A stretch of 64,000 nucleotides of DNA. It comes from Salinarchaeum sp. Harcht-Bsk1. GTDB taxonomy: Archaea > Halobacteriota > Halobacteria > Halobacteriales > Salinarchaeaceae. Within the stretch, counting starts at the first letter, position 1. Each line of letters starts with the position of its first letter. Below the pieces are notes generated by a model. That model was not told where the DNA came from and did no database searches. It saw only the letters and a list, made by a program, of their open reading frames with translations. Shown piece by piece: positions 45,683-55,057 of this stretch. Both the position numbers and the translations under genes were made by a program. The stretch is from the NCBI RefSeq assembly GCF_000403645.1, contig NC_021313.1, positions 1,217,014 through 1,281,013 of the forward strand, given 5' to 3'.

Positions 45683-46966
45683 GGCCGCGACAGCCGCGAT
45701 GCCGGCGAGCCCGAGGAAGAGTGCTTCTGCAGTCGCGATCGTGAGCAGTCCACCAGCGAGCGCGCCGCCGAGCGCACCGATGCCGAACACGCAGAGGTAG
45801 GTGAGGCCGTAGGACGCGCCGCGGGCTGCCTCGGGCGTGAACTCGGCGACGGCTGCCTGGTAGAGCGGCTGGACGACGAACAGCGCGCCGCCGAGGAGCG
45901 CGGCGACGACGAGCAACGGCGCCGCCCCAGCGGCCGCAGCGATCGGGAAGACGACCGCGAGCGCCGTGAGGCCCAGGAAGGCAGCGGCGATCCCGCGGGC
46001 CGGTTCGAGCGTGTCGGAGAGTCGGCCGCCGATCAGCTGGCCGACGACGCCGACGGCGAGCACGCCGACGTAGACGAGTCGGGATGCGGGGAGCTCCCTA
46101 CTCCCGAGGTCGATCGGCCCGAGCCACTCGAGGTCCGCGAGGATCTCGGGGAGGAAGGTGAGCGCGCCGCGGTAGTACAGGCCGGAAGCGATCACGATCG
46201 CAAGGACGACGAGGAAGGGGCCGCCGAGCACGGAGCGGATGGTCGAGAGCTCGTCGCGGAGGGAGGGGGAGTCGGTCGCCCCGTCGCCGGCCGACTCATC
46301 CCTGCTTTCGCCGCCGTCGGGGGTCGCCTCTGCGTCGGGGTCGTCAACTGGCGAGTCGCCAGCGGCGTCGACAGTCGTATCGACGTCGAGGATAGTCGCC
46401 GTCGCCCCGACGACGATCCCGCCGATCCCGAGGACGAGCGCGACGGTCTGCCAGGCGAGCACCTCGAGCAGGAGGATCGTCACGAGCGGGCCCGTTGCGA
46501 TGCCGAGGTTACCGGCCGCACCGTGGAGGGCGAACCCGCGGCCCCGCTGCTCGACGGCGGTGCTCAGGAGGGTGAGCCCCGAGGGATGGTAGGCGCTCGC
46601 GGCGACGCCCCAGAGCGCGAGGGCCAGCGCGATCGCCCAGATCGGACCCGGCACGCCGAGCGGCGCCACGTCGTCGATCGGGAGCCAGCCCGCACCGCCG
46701 ACGAGGAGGAAGGCGCCGCCGGCACCGAGCAGGCTCGCGCCGATCAATCTGCTCGCGCCGACTCGATCCGCGAGGACCCCGGCGGGAAGCGCCCCCGCGC
46801 CGAAGAAACCGTACGCGACCGTCGCGACGACGCCAAGCAGCGCCGGCGTGACGGAGTACTCCGCGAGCCAGACCGAGATGAGAATCGGGATCGACAGTTC
46901 GTGAGCGTGGACGAGCGCGTGGGCTGACGCGGCCGTCCCCACCACCCGTCGATCCTCCGAATTCAC
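45638..46966 (-). CDS. Major facilitator superfamily transporter
   Basis: 442-aa, twelve-helix transporter. The N-half has the loop GVLADRVGASRLIGASLL (motif A form G-x-x-x-D-R-x-G), and SAYHPSGLTLLSTAVEQRGR resembles the sugar/drug exporter group with HPSG. A long acidic cytoplasmic loop (about residues 205-235) separates the halves. The second half repeats the motif as GGRLSDTLEPARGIAAAFL. Substrate unknown. Confidence 0.85.
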   Translation of the reverse strand: MNSEDRRVVGTAASAHALVHAHELSIPILISVWLAEYSVTPALLGVVATVAYGFFGAGALPAGVLADRVGASRLIGASLLGAGGAFLLVGGAGWLPIDDVAPLGVPGPIWAIALALALWGVAASAYHPSGLTLLSTAVEQRGRGFALHGAAGNLGIATGPLVTILLLEVLAWQTVALVLGIGGIVVGATATILDVDTTVDAAGDSPVDDPDAEATPDGGESRDESAGDGATDSPSLRDELSTIRSVLGGPFLVVLAIVIASGLYYRGALTFLPEILADLEWLGPIDLGSRELPASRLVYVGVLAVGVVGQLIGGRLSDTLEPARGIAAAFLGLTALAVVFPIAAAAGAAPLLVVAALLGGALFVVQPLYQAAVAEFTPEAARGASYGLTYLCVFGIGALGGALAGGLLTIATAEALFLGLAGIAAVAALLAGGLATGRLGRA

Positions 46967-47061
46967 GGTTGCTCGGGGGTAAGACCGGTGGTCGTTTGAA
47001 TGCGTTGGGAGCGGAATTTCAGACGGATATCCTGTCGTACGGCAGAGGCAGCGGGCCGCTC

Positions 47062-47245
47062 GGAAGCCCCTCCTGCTCGCCGATCCTGACTCGCTGTCGT
47101 CCGAGAGATCGAAGATCTCTCGTGATCACGAAAGAGCTCCGCTCTTTCGAACGACGCTCCTCACTCGGTCGCTTCGCTCCCTCGTCGCGGTGCTTGCTTC
47201 GTCAGATACCGGCGAGCGGTCGGCCCCTTCCAGTCCCACCCTGTG
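47062..47245 (-). repeat. Dispersed structured element, copy B
   Basis: On the minus strand it starts AGGGTGGGACTGGAAGGGGC and ends GGAGGGGCTTCC. Stems CTCGCC near the 5' end and GGCGAG near the 3' end pair. The core has GAAGCAAGCACCGCGACGAG and GGAGCGAAGCGACCGAG. Two inserted palindromes (GAAAGAGCGGAGCTCTTTC and GAGAGATCTTCGATCTCTC) lengthen it to about 184 bp. Confidence 0.8.
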
Positions 47246-47354
47246 ATTGAGCAGACCACCTGAGCGCGTGGAAGGACGCGGCTGCGGTACCGAGGGATCC
47301 CGGTGGAGCGCCGCCGTCGGGACCCGGGACCGCCGAGAAAAACCGCGCGCTGGA

Positions 47355-48371
47355 TCAGGGCACGGAGAGCGCGGTCTCGATGTCCTCGCCCGCGATCAGC
47401 GAGCGGACGCGATCCTCCGGCGACCCGGTCTCGACGACGTTCTCCATCAGGACCGTCTCGCTGGGGAACAGCTTCGAGCCGAGTTCGAGGCCGTGCTCGC
47501 GCGCGGTCGAACCGGTGACGGTGAGGTAGACGCCGAGGCCGGCGTCGGCGATGGCGGCCTCCTCATCGCGGCCGTTCTCTGGGTGGACGAACTCGACGCC
47601 CTCGATGGCGTCCGTGCCGAGGACGGCGGCGACGAGGCGCTCGTAGCGCGGCGAGACGCAGAGCGGGCCCTCGTAGTCCGCGACGAACGATCTGTCGAGT
47701 TCGTCCGGGGGACCGTCGCCCGCGGTCCGGAGTTCCGGGGTGCCGAGGAGGGTGTGGTGCACGGTGTCGCCGAGGCCGGTGGCGACCCGAACGTCGGTGT
47801 CCTGGGGATCGATCCGGGCGTTGACGTCGTCGATGGAGGTGAGCGGCTCGGGGCGGAGTTCGACGACCTCCTCGAGGACGAGGTCCGCGCTGTCGAACGC
47901 CAGCGGCACTTCGTGGGTCCGGACGGCGCGGAACGGCTCCTCGCGGCCGACGAGCCGGATCGGCGTGCCGTCGATCCACAGCGTCAGGGCGTCGAAGACG
48001 ATCCGGCGTGGACGCCCCGCGCGGTCGTCCCGCAGCAGCGTGTACTCGGGGCGGTAGGGCGCTTCGAGGTCGCTGTACTCGGCGAGCCGGTCGTAGACGG
48101 TGGCGTCGGGATCGTCCTCGGCGGCGTCCTTGGTGACGGCTTTCTCGTAGCGCAGCGTCGAGATGACGTCGTCCGCGACCTCGGCGACGGTCGGGGCGTC
48201 GGACGGCGTCCCACCAGCGCTGGGAGTCCCGTCCTCGCCGGTGCTCGCGACGTCGCGATGGTGGCCGGTCGGGGCAGCACTCGCGTCTCCCGCTCGATCC
48301 GCGAGACGTCCGAGAACGGCCTCCAGGGGGCGTCCCTTGCGAGGCACTGCGACGTCGACCGGCTCGGTCAT
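47355..48371 (-). CDS. HisG-like protein (divergent ATP phosphoribosyltransferase relative)
   Basis: 338-aa protein. The N-terminus VAVPRKGRPLEAVLGRLADRAG resembles the HisG opening, and the C-terminal third (VADYEGPLCVSPRYERLVAA, then IADAGLGVYLTVTGSTAREHGLELGS and ETVLMENVV) resembles the HisG phosphoribosyl-binding lobe, where the family has a V-x-T-G-x-T-x-x-x-N/H-G-L loop. Between them are about 180 residues with no clear HisG match. No histidine genes are nearby, and haloarchaea have an ordinary HisG elsewhere. The function is therefore probably different. This is an inference from motif similarity only. Confidence 0.5.
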   Translation of the reverse strand: MTEPVDVAVPRKGRPLEAVLGRLADRAGDASAAPTGHHRDVASTGEDGTPSAGGTPSDAPTVAEVADDVISTLRYEKAVTKDAAEDDPDATVYDRLAEYSDLEAPYRPEYTLLRDDRAGRPRRIVFDALTLWIDGTPIRLVGREEPFRAVRTHEVPLAFDSADLVLEEVVELRPEPLTSIDDVNARIDPQDTDVRVATGLGDTVHHTLLGTPELRTAGDGPPDELDRSFVADYEGPLCVSPRYERLVAAVLGTDAIEGVEFVHPENGRDEEAAIADAGLGVYLTVTGSTAREHGLELGSKLFPSETVLMENVVETGSPEDRVRSLIAGEDIETALSVP

Positions 48372-48476
48372 GACAGGAATCGGGCCGCGGCCGAGGTTAT
48401 TCGTTGCGTTTCGGCGCTGCCGCTGGGGAGCCGTCGAGCAGACGAGAAAATCGAGAACGACCGACGATCCGGACGC

Positions 48477-51107
48477 TCAGTCGGTGAACATCTCGCCGAG
48501 CTGGCTGCGCCACTGCTTGATGTCCTCGACGTCGGCTGCGAGGTCCTCGACCTCGTCCTCGACTGACGAGAGTTCGTCGAGGCGGCTGCGCAGGTCCTCG
48601 ACGTCGTCCTGGAGGTCCGCCTCCACGTCGTCGACGGCTGCCTCGACCTCGTCGAGCGTCGCCTGGAGCTCGTCGACGTCGGTCTCCATCGAGTCGACGT
48701 CCGTCTCCACGGCGTCCACGTCGCTCTCGACGGCGTCGACGGCCGCGTCGGTCGACTCGAGGTCGTCCTCGATCGTCGCGACCTCCTCCTCGACGGTCGC
48801 CACATCGTCGGCGACGTTGTCGACCTCCGCGAAGACCTCCGAAACGTCGTCGTCGAGGTCGCCGACCCAGTCGGTGAGGTCGTCGAGGTCGGTCGCGGCG
48901 TCGTCGACCTCGGCCTCAACCGCGTCGACGTCCGCCTCGACATCGTCCACGTCGGCCTCGATCGCGTCGATCTGCTCGGCGAAGCCGCTCACCTCCGCGT
49001 CCAGCGCCTCGACCTCCTCGCGGAACTCCTCGATGAGCTGCTGGCCGGTACCCTCCTCGTCGAGGAACGCCTCCATCGCGTCGGCGTAGGCCGCCACGTC
49101 GTCCACGCGACCCTGGAGGTGGTTCAGCTTGGCCTCGAAGGCGCCGCCCGCTGCAGCGCCGCCTGCGCCACCAGCGTCCTCGGCTTCGACATCGAGGGCG
49201 TCCTCGAGGGCCTCGCGGTCTTCCTCGGGCACGTCGCCGGATTCGAGCTCCGCGGCGAGGGCGCCCGCCAGCGAGTCGTGTTCGTCGAGCGCCTCGACGG
49301 CGGGCCCGGTCGCGACTGGCTCCGGGGCGGGTTCCTCCTCGGCCGCTTCCGCGTCGTCAGCTTCCTCGGCAGCTACATCCGCTGCGTCTACACCGTCGGC
49401 GTCTGCAGCCTCGGCCACTTCGTCGTCCTCGACGACGGCTTCCTCGGCATCTGCTTTCGCACCGGCCGCCTCCTCGGTTTCGGCTGCTTCCTCCGCTTCG
49501 GCGTCCGCCTCGGCATCGGCTTCCTCGTCGGCGTCGGGTTCGTCCGCTGCGGAAGCGGCGGGCTCGGCAGCCTCCGCGCCGGCGACGGCCTCGTCGACGG
49601 CGGCCTCGATGCCGCTCTCGGGGGCGGACTCGTCCGTTTCGTCCTCGACGTCGTCGGCCGATGCAGGTTCGTCGGCCGTTTCCTCGTCGTCCTCGGGCCC
49701 AGCTTCCTCGGCAGTCTCCTCGGCCTCGTCGTCCGCTTCCTCGTCGGCCGGTGCGTCGTCGCTCTCGGCTGCGGCTACCTCGGTGGCGTCGACGTCGTCG
49801 GCTGGTTCCTCGACGGCGATGGCGTCCGCGTCGTCGGCCGCATCCTCGTCGGCCGCACCCTCGTCTGCCTCCCCTTCGTCAGCGTCGGGCTCCTCGGCGG
49901 CAGCGTCCTCGGCGTCGGCGAGGTCGAGAATCGGCTCGTCGTCCACGGGGCCGGACTCGTCGTCGGCATCGGCTGCCTCGGCCGCCGCTTCGTCCGGTTC
50001 GTCGGCCGCCGGCTCGTCCGCCTCGCCTTCCGCATCCTCCCCGGTACCCTCGACTTTCTCCTCGGCGGCGTCCACGTCGATTTCGATCTCCGGCGCGTCG
50101 GCAGCGGACTCGTCGTCCGCCTCGGCGTCGTCCGATTCGGCTGTCGTTTCGTCGGGGTCGTCGGCCGCCCCCTCCGGTTCAGCTGCCTCCTCGCCCGGTT
50201 CAACTGCTTCGGCCGCAGCCTCGTCCGTCACGTCCGCGTCCTCTCCCTCGACTGCATCCGTTTCGGCAGGCGCCTCCTCGTCGATCGCGCCGAGATCGTC
50301 GTCATCCAGCCCGAGGTCGAGATCGCTCGCGTCGGCGTCGGCGGCGTCACCCTCCGCCGGATCGGCCTCGTCGAAGCCGAGATCGATGTCGGGGACATCG
50401 TCCGTCGGATCGTCGTCGGCGTCGGCGGCCAGGTCCTCGGGCTCCGTGTCGACGTCCCCGAGGTCGAGATCGAGATCCTCGCCGGCGTCGTCCCCTGCCA
50501 GCGGGTCCGTTGCGTCGTCCGCCAGCGGGTCCGTTGCGTCGTCCGCCAGCGGGTCCGCTGCGGCGTCGTCCCCCTCGGGGGAGTCCGCAGTGGCGTCCGC
50601 CGCCGCGTCCGCACCGTCTTCGGCCTCGCCGGCGATCATGTCCTTGACCGCCTCGTCGTCCTCGGCGGGCGCGATGTCGTCGATGGTCGTGCCGTCGATG
50701 GACTCGCCGGCGCCGGGCTCGAGCGAGACGGCGTCGCCGGCAGGGCTGACCTCCGCGATCTCGGGCGGAGTCAGGAACGGATCGGCTTCGGAGGGGTCGT
50801 CGATCCGGATCGCGTACACCGTCTCGATCTCCTCGTCGGGGTCGAGTTCGCGCTCGTACTCGACGTGGTGGTCCTGGAACGCAGCCCAGTTGTCGCTCTC
50901 GTAGTCGGGGTGGAAGCCGACGCCGTCCATCGGAAACTCCTCCGGAATGGACTCGGAGAGACGGACGGAGACCGTCTCGGATCGCTCGGAGCGAATCAGA
51001 AATCGGATGGCCGGCACCGGGAAGTCGTCGGCGCTGAACTCCTTTTCCACCGTGATTCCGTTGTCGGAGACGGTGATCTCGTCGTCGGGGGCGCCCTCGG
51101 TACTCAT
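48477..51107 (-). CDS. Very acidic protein with disordered centre and C-terminal coiled coil
   Basis: 876-aa protein in three parts. Residues 1-110 look like a folded beta-rich domain (ITVSDNGITVEKEFSADDFP, then VPAIRFLIRSERSE and a FHPDYESDNWAAFQDHHVEY stretch). Residues about 115-600 are almost wholly Asp/Glu/Ala low complexity with several short tandem repeats. Residues about 630-876 are a long coiled coil of repeated units such as DVDAVETDVDSMETDVDELQ. No signal peptide or membrane helix is present, so it is probably cytoplasmic. Structural, cytoskeletal or tethering roles are possible. A TATA-like TTTATAGG (51129-51138) precedes ATG 51107, giving a nearly leaderless mRNA. Confidence 0.7.
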   Translation of the reverse strand: MSTEGAPDDEITVSDNGITVEKEFSADDFPVPAIRFLIRSERSETVSVRLSESIPEEFPMDGVGFHPDYESDNWAAFQDHHVEYERELDPDEEIETVYAIRIDDPSEADPFLTPPEIAEVSPAGDAVSLEPGAGESIDGTTIDDIAPAEDDEAVKDMIAGEAEDGADAAADATADSPEGDDAAADPLADDATDPLADDATDPLAGDDAGEDLDLDLGDVDTEPEDLAADADDDPTDDVPDIDLGFDEADPAEGDAADADASDLDLGLDDDDLGAIDEEAPAETDAVEGEDADVTDEAAAEAVEPGEEAAEPEGAADDPDETTAESDDAEADDESAADAPEIEIDVDAAEEKVEGTGEDAEGEADEPAADEPDEAAAEAADADDESGPVDDEPILDLADAEDAAAEEPDADEGEADEGAADEDAADDADAIAVEEPADDVDATEVAAAESDDAPADEEADDEAEETAEEAGPEDDEETADEPASADDVEDETDESAPESGIEAAVDEAVAGAEAAEPAASAADEPDADEEADAEADAEAEEAAETEEAAGAKADAEEAVVEDDEVAEAADADGVDAADVAAEEADDAEAAEEEPAPEPVATGPAVEALDEHDSLAGALAAELESGDVPEEDREALEDALDVEAEDAGGAGGAAAGGAFEAKLNHLQGRVDDVAAYADAMEAFLDEEGTGQQLIEEFREEVEALDAEVSGFAEQIDAIEADVDDVEADVDAVEAEVDDAATDLDDLTDWVGDLDDDVSEVFAEVDNVADDVATVEEEVATIEDDLESTDAAVDAVESDVDAVETDVDSMETDVDELQATLDEVEAAVDDVEADLQDDVEDLRSRLDELSSVEDEVEDLAADVEDIKQWRSQLGEMFTD
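50497..50568 (-). repeat. Three 24-bp tandem repeats inside the acidic protein gene
   Basis: Units at 50497-50520 and 50521-50544 are identical and 50545-50568 differs at a few bases (GCCAGCGGGTCCGYTGCGKC core). Each encodes eight residues of the pattern DPLADDAT. Slippage here would change protein length in frame. Confidence 0.85.
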
Positions 51108-51424
51108 GGACACCCATTCCCCGAGCACGCCTATAAATGAAACGACGGGTGAAACGGAGTACCACGCTAGTTCTCGGTCGCTATCTGGGATAATCGAAGA
51201 GGGACGTGGATACTATACTATTGCGAACTGGTGGCGTGCTATGGACCAACGGTCAGTCATCGGACCTGCAACGGGCAGAGAGAAGCCAAAGCGGGGTTGC
51301 GCGGGTGGTTCGTCCCGGGCGAGGGCGTCCGCCACGCGCCATCGTCGCGCCGGACGCAGGTCGGTGCTGCTTGACTGTTACGGCCGAAGCCTTATACCCC
51401 ATCCCGCTGCTACATCAATTCCGA

Positions 51425-52051
51425 ATGCCTGCTCGGCTCGAAACGGGGATCGATGTCCTCGACAGGAAGCTCGCTGGCGGGATCCCCGCCGGGAGCCTGG
51501 TGGCCGTCAGTGCCGACCCCGCGAGCCAGTCCGAGCTGTTACTCTACCAGTTGACGAACACCCGCGGGACGCTCTACATCACGACCAAGCGCTCCGATCA
51601 GGCCGTCCGCGACGCCATCGACTCGACGGAGGCCCCGGTCGGCAGCCCGACGGTGCGGGACATCGCCGGCAGCGAACCCCTCGATCAGGCCAACCGCCTG
51701 ATCCGGGCGCTCCCGGAGGGCGCGAACCTGATCATCGACCCCGTGGACGTGCTCGAACACCGCGAGGACGCCCGCTATACGAACTTCCTCAACGAGCTCC
51801 AGACCCACATGGTCAACACCGGTTCGATCGCCTTCCTCCACTGTCTCGACGGCCAGAACCCACCCGACAACCGCGACACCACCGAGCACATGGCGGATGT
51901 CGTGTTCGACCTCGATACCACGACCCGAGGCTCCGACCTCGTCAACTTCCTCGCCGTGCCGAAGTTCCGCGGCGGACAGCCGCTCACCGAGACCATCAAG
52001 CTACAGTTGACTGGCGAGGTCGACATCGACACGAGCCGCGACATCGCGTGA
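51425..52051 (+). CDS. RecA/KaiC-like domain protein with degenerate P-loop (HTR-like)
   Basis: 208-aa protein with the KaiC/RadA-type opening RLETGIDVLDRKLAGGIPAGSLVAV, but the following P-loop is SADPASQSELL instead of GxxGxGKS/T, so ATP binding is doubtful. A Walker-B-like strand (EGANLIIDPVDVL) and the core fold pattern are kept. Haloarchaea contain many such KaiC-like proteins, often called HTR-like, with regulatory roles presumed. TATA box CTTATACC at 51391-51398 precedes ATG 51425 by about 30 bp. The upstream 300 bp shows nothing else. Confidence 0.65.
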   Translation: MPARLETGIDVLDRKLAGGIPAGSLVAVSADPASQSELLLYQLTNTRGTLYITTKRSDQAVRDAIDSTEAPVGSPTVRDIAGSEPLDQANRLIRALPEGANLIIDPVDVLEHREDARYTNFLNELQTHMVNTGSIAFLHCLDGQNPPDNRDTTEHMADVVFDLDTTTRGSDLVNFLAVPKFRGGQPLTETIKLQLTGEVDIDTSRDIA

Positions 52052-52249
52052 CGTCGGCTGGCGGTGCTGCCGGTTGCAGCGTCGACCCCAGACCGCTCGC
52101 TGTCGCTTTCTAGCGCCCTCGACGCCAGCCCGCCCAGTTGCCCGACGGTCGGAGCGATCCAGGTGTCCAGACCGGTCTGCGCTCCAGGTCCAGCGGTCGC
52201 TCCGCGAAACGAGACCGGAAAAGCCGCGAAGCCGCCAAATTCGACCGCG

Positions 52250-53245
52250 TTACGCGTCGTCTTCGAGTTCTTCGACGAGTTCGTCCGCGTCGACGTCGGC
52301 GTCCTCGAGGGCGTCCTCGATGTCGCCCTCGCCACCGCCACCCATGCCGCCCATCATGCCGCCCATCGGGCCCGCGCCCATGCCGTCGATGGTTTCCTGC
52401 ACGACGACGCGGTCGATGCCGAGGCGGTCGATGAGCTGCTGGGCGATCTGCTGCTTGCCCATCATCCACTGCTGGTTCATCGTGAGCTGCGGGGTCGCCT
52501 CGATGTAGAGGGACTCCTTCTCGACGAGTTCGGTCTCGAAGTGGCCCTCGACGTCTTCGTCCTCGTCGCCCTCAGTGTCCTCGTCTTCGCCCTCTTCCTC
52601 GCTCGGGCTGACGTAGGTCTCCTCCTCGACCTCGTCGGTCTCGAACCACATCTCGAGGTCGATGTCGAGGAAGGCGTTGACGAGGCCCTGGGCGCGTTCC
52701 AGGCGGTCGTCGACGACGTCGAGGATCTCGTACTCGTACTCGATGTCACGGCCCGCGAGTGCGTGGTTGAAGTCGACGCGTGCGCGGCCGCCGATGATCG
52801 CCTCGACGTGGCCGTGCTCGCCGTCGATCTGGACGTGCGCGCCGGGGTAGCGCTCGTCCTCGGGGACCTTGTCGGCCGCGACGGTGCGGACCTGCTCGGG
52901 GTCCTTCTCGCCGAAGGCCTCCTCGGCGGGAACGGTGACGGTGCCGGAGTCACCCTCCTCCTGCCCCTTGATCGCCTCCTCGACTGGCTCGAAGAGGTGG
53001 CCCTCGCCCAGCACGATGATGCGGGGCTCGAACGTCTGGTCCTCGTCCGCGACGCCCTCCTCCTCGGCGACCTCCTGGGAGGTCGTGTCGACGAGGCCGC
53101 CGTCCTGGGTCTCGCGAGCGGTGTAGGACAGGCGGACGAAGTCGCCCTCCTGTAGTCCCGACTCCTCGTCGCCGTTGTCTTCGGCCTCAGCCTCTGCGGC
53201 CTCCTCGGCTGCGTCCTCTGCAGCCTCGGCGTCGTCCTCGGTCAT
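52250..53245 (-). CDS. FKBP-type peptidyl-prolyl cis-trans isomerase (SlyD-like)
   Basis: 331-aa isomerase and chaperone. After an acidic N-terminal 35 residues comes the FKBP domain (GDFVRLSYTARETQDGGLVDTT, the KGQEEGDSGTVTVPAEEAFGEKD flap) with an inserted-in-flap domain (AHVQIDGEHGHVEAIIGGRARVDFNHALAGRD). The C-terminal 150 residues form a haloarchaeal extension with an acidic stretch, a MGGMMGGMGGGG run and an Asp/Glu-rich end. TATA box (53268-53276, CTTATATGG on the minus strand) gives a leaderless mRNA from ATG 53245. Confidence 0.9.
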   Translation of the reverse strand: MTEDDAEAAEDAAEEAAEAEAEDNGDEESGLQEGDFVRLSYTARETQDGGLVDTTSQEVAEEEGVADEDQTFEPRIIVLGEGHLFEPVEEAIKGQEEGDSGTVTVPAEEAFGEKDPEQVRTVAADKVPEDERYPGAHVQIDGEHGHVEAIIGGRARVDFNHALAGRDIEYEYEILDVVDDRLERAQGLVNAFLDIDLEMWFETDEVEEETYVSPSEEEGEDEDTEGDEDEDVEGHFETELVEKESLYIEATPQLTMNQQWMMGKQQIAQQLIDRLGIDRVVVQETIDGMGAGPMGGMMGGMGGGGEGDIEDALEDADVDADELVEELEDDA

Positions 53246-53350
53246 ACGGATACCGACTGCCGTTCGCCATATAAGGGCCACGTTTCGGGGGCGAGGGGCG
53301 CGTCGGCGTAGCTGGCCGGCTGCAGCGTGTGGAGCGACGAAGCGGAGCGC

Positions 53351-54712
53351 TCAGACCTCGAACTCGTCCTCGTGGAGCTGCACGTACCCGCCGTCGCGGA
53401 ATTTTCGCTTCGTCCACCAGTACTGCGCGAAGAGTTTGAGGCCAGAGAACCCCGCTCGCGGGGAGAACCCAATCAGCGAGCCCTCCCGCTGCATGAGTTT
53501 CCGAGCGGTGCTGAACGCGCGGTCCCAGTCCGCGGGCTCGTAGTCGGCGACGATGTCCGCGAAGGAGACGTTCCGGAGGATCTCGTCCCCGATGGCCTCT
53601 TTCCAGGCCTCGTTGTAGGCTTCGAGCCGGCGGGTGGCGGCGAGTTCGCCCGCGATGGCGCCCGAGCGCACGGCGACGTGATACCCGCCCTCGTGGAAGG
53701 CGGAGGTCGTGCCCATCGCACCGCCCGCGATGGCGATTCCCGCGCCCGTCGGCGAGTCGATCGGGCGCGTCGAGGAGATGGCGTAGGTCTCGGTGCCGTC
53801 GCGCTTCCCGCGGTCCTCCACGAGCGGGAAGTCCTCGAGATCGTACTCGGGGTAAGCGCGTTCGAGCAGGCGCTCGATGTACTCCGAGCCCGACGGAATC
53901 GAGTCGTCATCGGCGTCGAGCAGGAGGTACTCCTCCTGGTTCGGAAAGTCGTCGATGTCGAGCCCGATCGGCATCGTCAGCCCGACGCGGGCGACGGTGC
54001 CGTCGTTGGGAAAGACCCACGGGTACGCCGTCTCGCCGGGCATCGCGCCCCACCAGAACCGCAACATGTCTTTCTCGATCGCGTCCTCGGGGAACTCGCG
54101 GTGCTCCTGGTAGGCGATGTGGTTCGCTTTCGTGGTGCCGACGTAGTCCGTAATGTCCTGCCCGTCGGGGAGGAGCGGATCGAGTACGCGATTCGTGACC
54201 TGGCGCTGCGGGCCGTCGGAGAGGACGAGGCGGTCAGCCTGGATCTCCTCGCCGTTACGCAACGAGACGGTGTGCTCGGGATCGCCCGTCAGATCGGAGT
54301 CCACGCCGGTCACGCTCGCCTCGACGCGGTACTCCGCGCCAGCGTCCTCCGCGCGCTCGATGAGCCAGTCGTCCATCCGGGCACGCTGGAAGGTGTACCC
54401 GAAGTGCGGGTAGTCGGCCTCCATGCCGGTGCGTTCGAGGCGGAGCGATTCGGTGGGCCCCTCGAACTCCGTGCCCGAGAGCTCCTGCAAGATGACGTCG
54501 TCGGGGAGCTCGTCGGGGTCGATGCCCATGATCTCGATCCAGTAGTCGAGCATGCCCGCGGCGTCCGTCGAGTCCGGCCCCAGCCCATCGCGGTCGGCGC
54601 GCGGAACGCCCTTCTCCAGGACGACCGCTTCGGCGCCCCGGCTGGCGGCCTCGTAGGCTGCTGCGGCGCCCGCCGGTCCCCCACCGACGATCGCCACGTC
54701 GTACCGGTCCAT
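53351..54712 (-). CDS. Geranylgeranyl reductase family FAD-dependent enzyme
   Basis: 453-aa flavoprotein that saturates isoprenoid chains, here probably of membrane lipids or quinones. The N-terminal dinucleotide-binding motif is VAIVGGGPAGAAAAYEAASRG. The geranylgeranyl reductase signature FWWGAMPGETAYPWVFPN is present, and the second FAD motif is GIAIAGGAMGTTSAFHEGG. ATG 54712 starts directly at the FAD motif; the upstream extension to 54751 was rejected because the TATA box TATTAAAGG lies there (54731-54740). Confidence 0.88.
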   Translation of the reverse strand: MDRYDVAIVGGGPAGAAAAYEAASRGAEAVVLEKGVPRADRDGLGPDSTDAAGMLDYWIEIMGIDPDELPDDVILQELSGTEFEGPTESLRLERTGMEADYPHFGYTFQRARMDDWLIERAEDAGAEYRVEASVTGVDSDLTGDPEHTVSLRNGEEIQADRLVLSDGPQRQVTNRVLDPLLPDGQDITDYVGTTKANHIAYQEHREFPEDAIEKDMLRFWWGAMPGETAYPWVFPNDGTVARVGLTMPIGLDIDDFPNQEEYLLLDADDDSIPSGSEYIERLLERAYPEYDLEDFPLVEDRGKRDGTETYAISSTRPIDSPTGAGIAIAGGAMGTTSAFHEGGYHVAVRSGAIAGELAATRRLEAYNEAWKEAIGDEILRNVSFADIVADYEPADWDRAFSTARKLMQREGSLIGFSPRAGFSGLKLFAQYWWTKRKFRDGGYVQLHEDEFEV

Positions 54713-54869
54713 ACTGGCTACGCCCGCCCCCGACGCCTTTAATACACCCATTTCGCACCACCTGATTCACATTTTGCCACACCGGCACCGAGGACAGCAG
54801 CGGCACCAGCCGCCGCCGGCTACCGCGAGCCTTCGCAAACCACCGGGGTTTCGCGGGATTTCACCGACC

Positions 54870-55057
54870 ACCATCGGGTGGGACTGGAAGGGGCCGACTG
54901 CTCGCGTTCGCTCACGAAGGTGAGCCGAGCGGAGCGAGGCGAACGTCGAAAGACGAGCGAAGCGAAGTCTTTCGGAATAAGCACCGCAGACGAAGGAGCG
55001 GAGCGACTGAGTCGAGGAGCGCAACGAGTGAGCGGGCGCGAGCGGTCGGGGGCTTCC
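54870..55057 (+). repeat. Dispersed structured element, copy C
   Basis: 188 bp. Starts ACCATCGGGTGGGACTGG then AAGGGGCCGAC and ends GAGCGGTCGGGGGCTTCC. GCTCGCGTTCGCTCAC near the 5' end pairs with GTGAGCGGGCGCGAGC near the 3' end through 14 Watson-Crick and 2 G-U pairs. The core contains GGAATAAGCACCGCAGACGA and GGAGCGGAGCGACTGAG. It lies upstream of the original prf1 promoter. Confidence 0.8.

Noticed and set aside
49119..51140. Two long plus-strand frames opposite the acidic coiled-coil gene
   Set aside because: One is almost pure Ser/Ala and the other a Leu/Gly/Arg-rich string; both are complements of the Asp/Glu/Ala repeats of the minus-strand gene.
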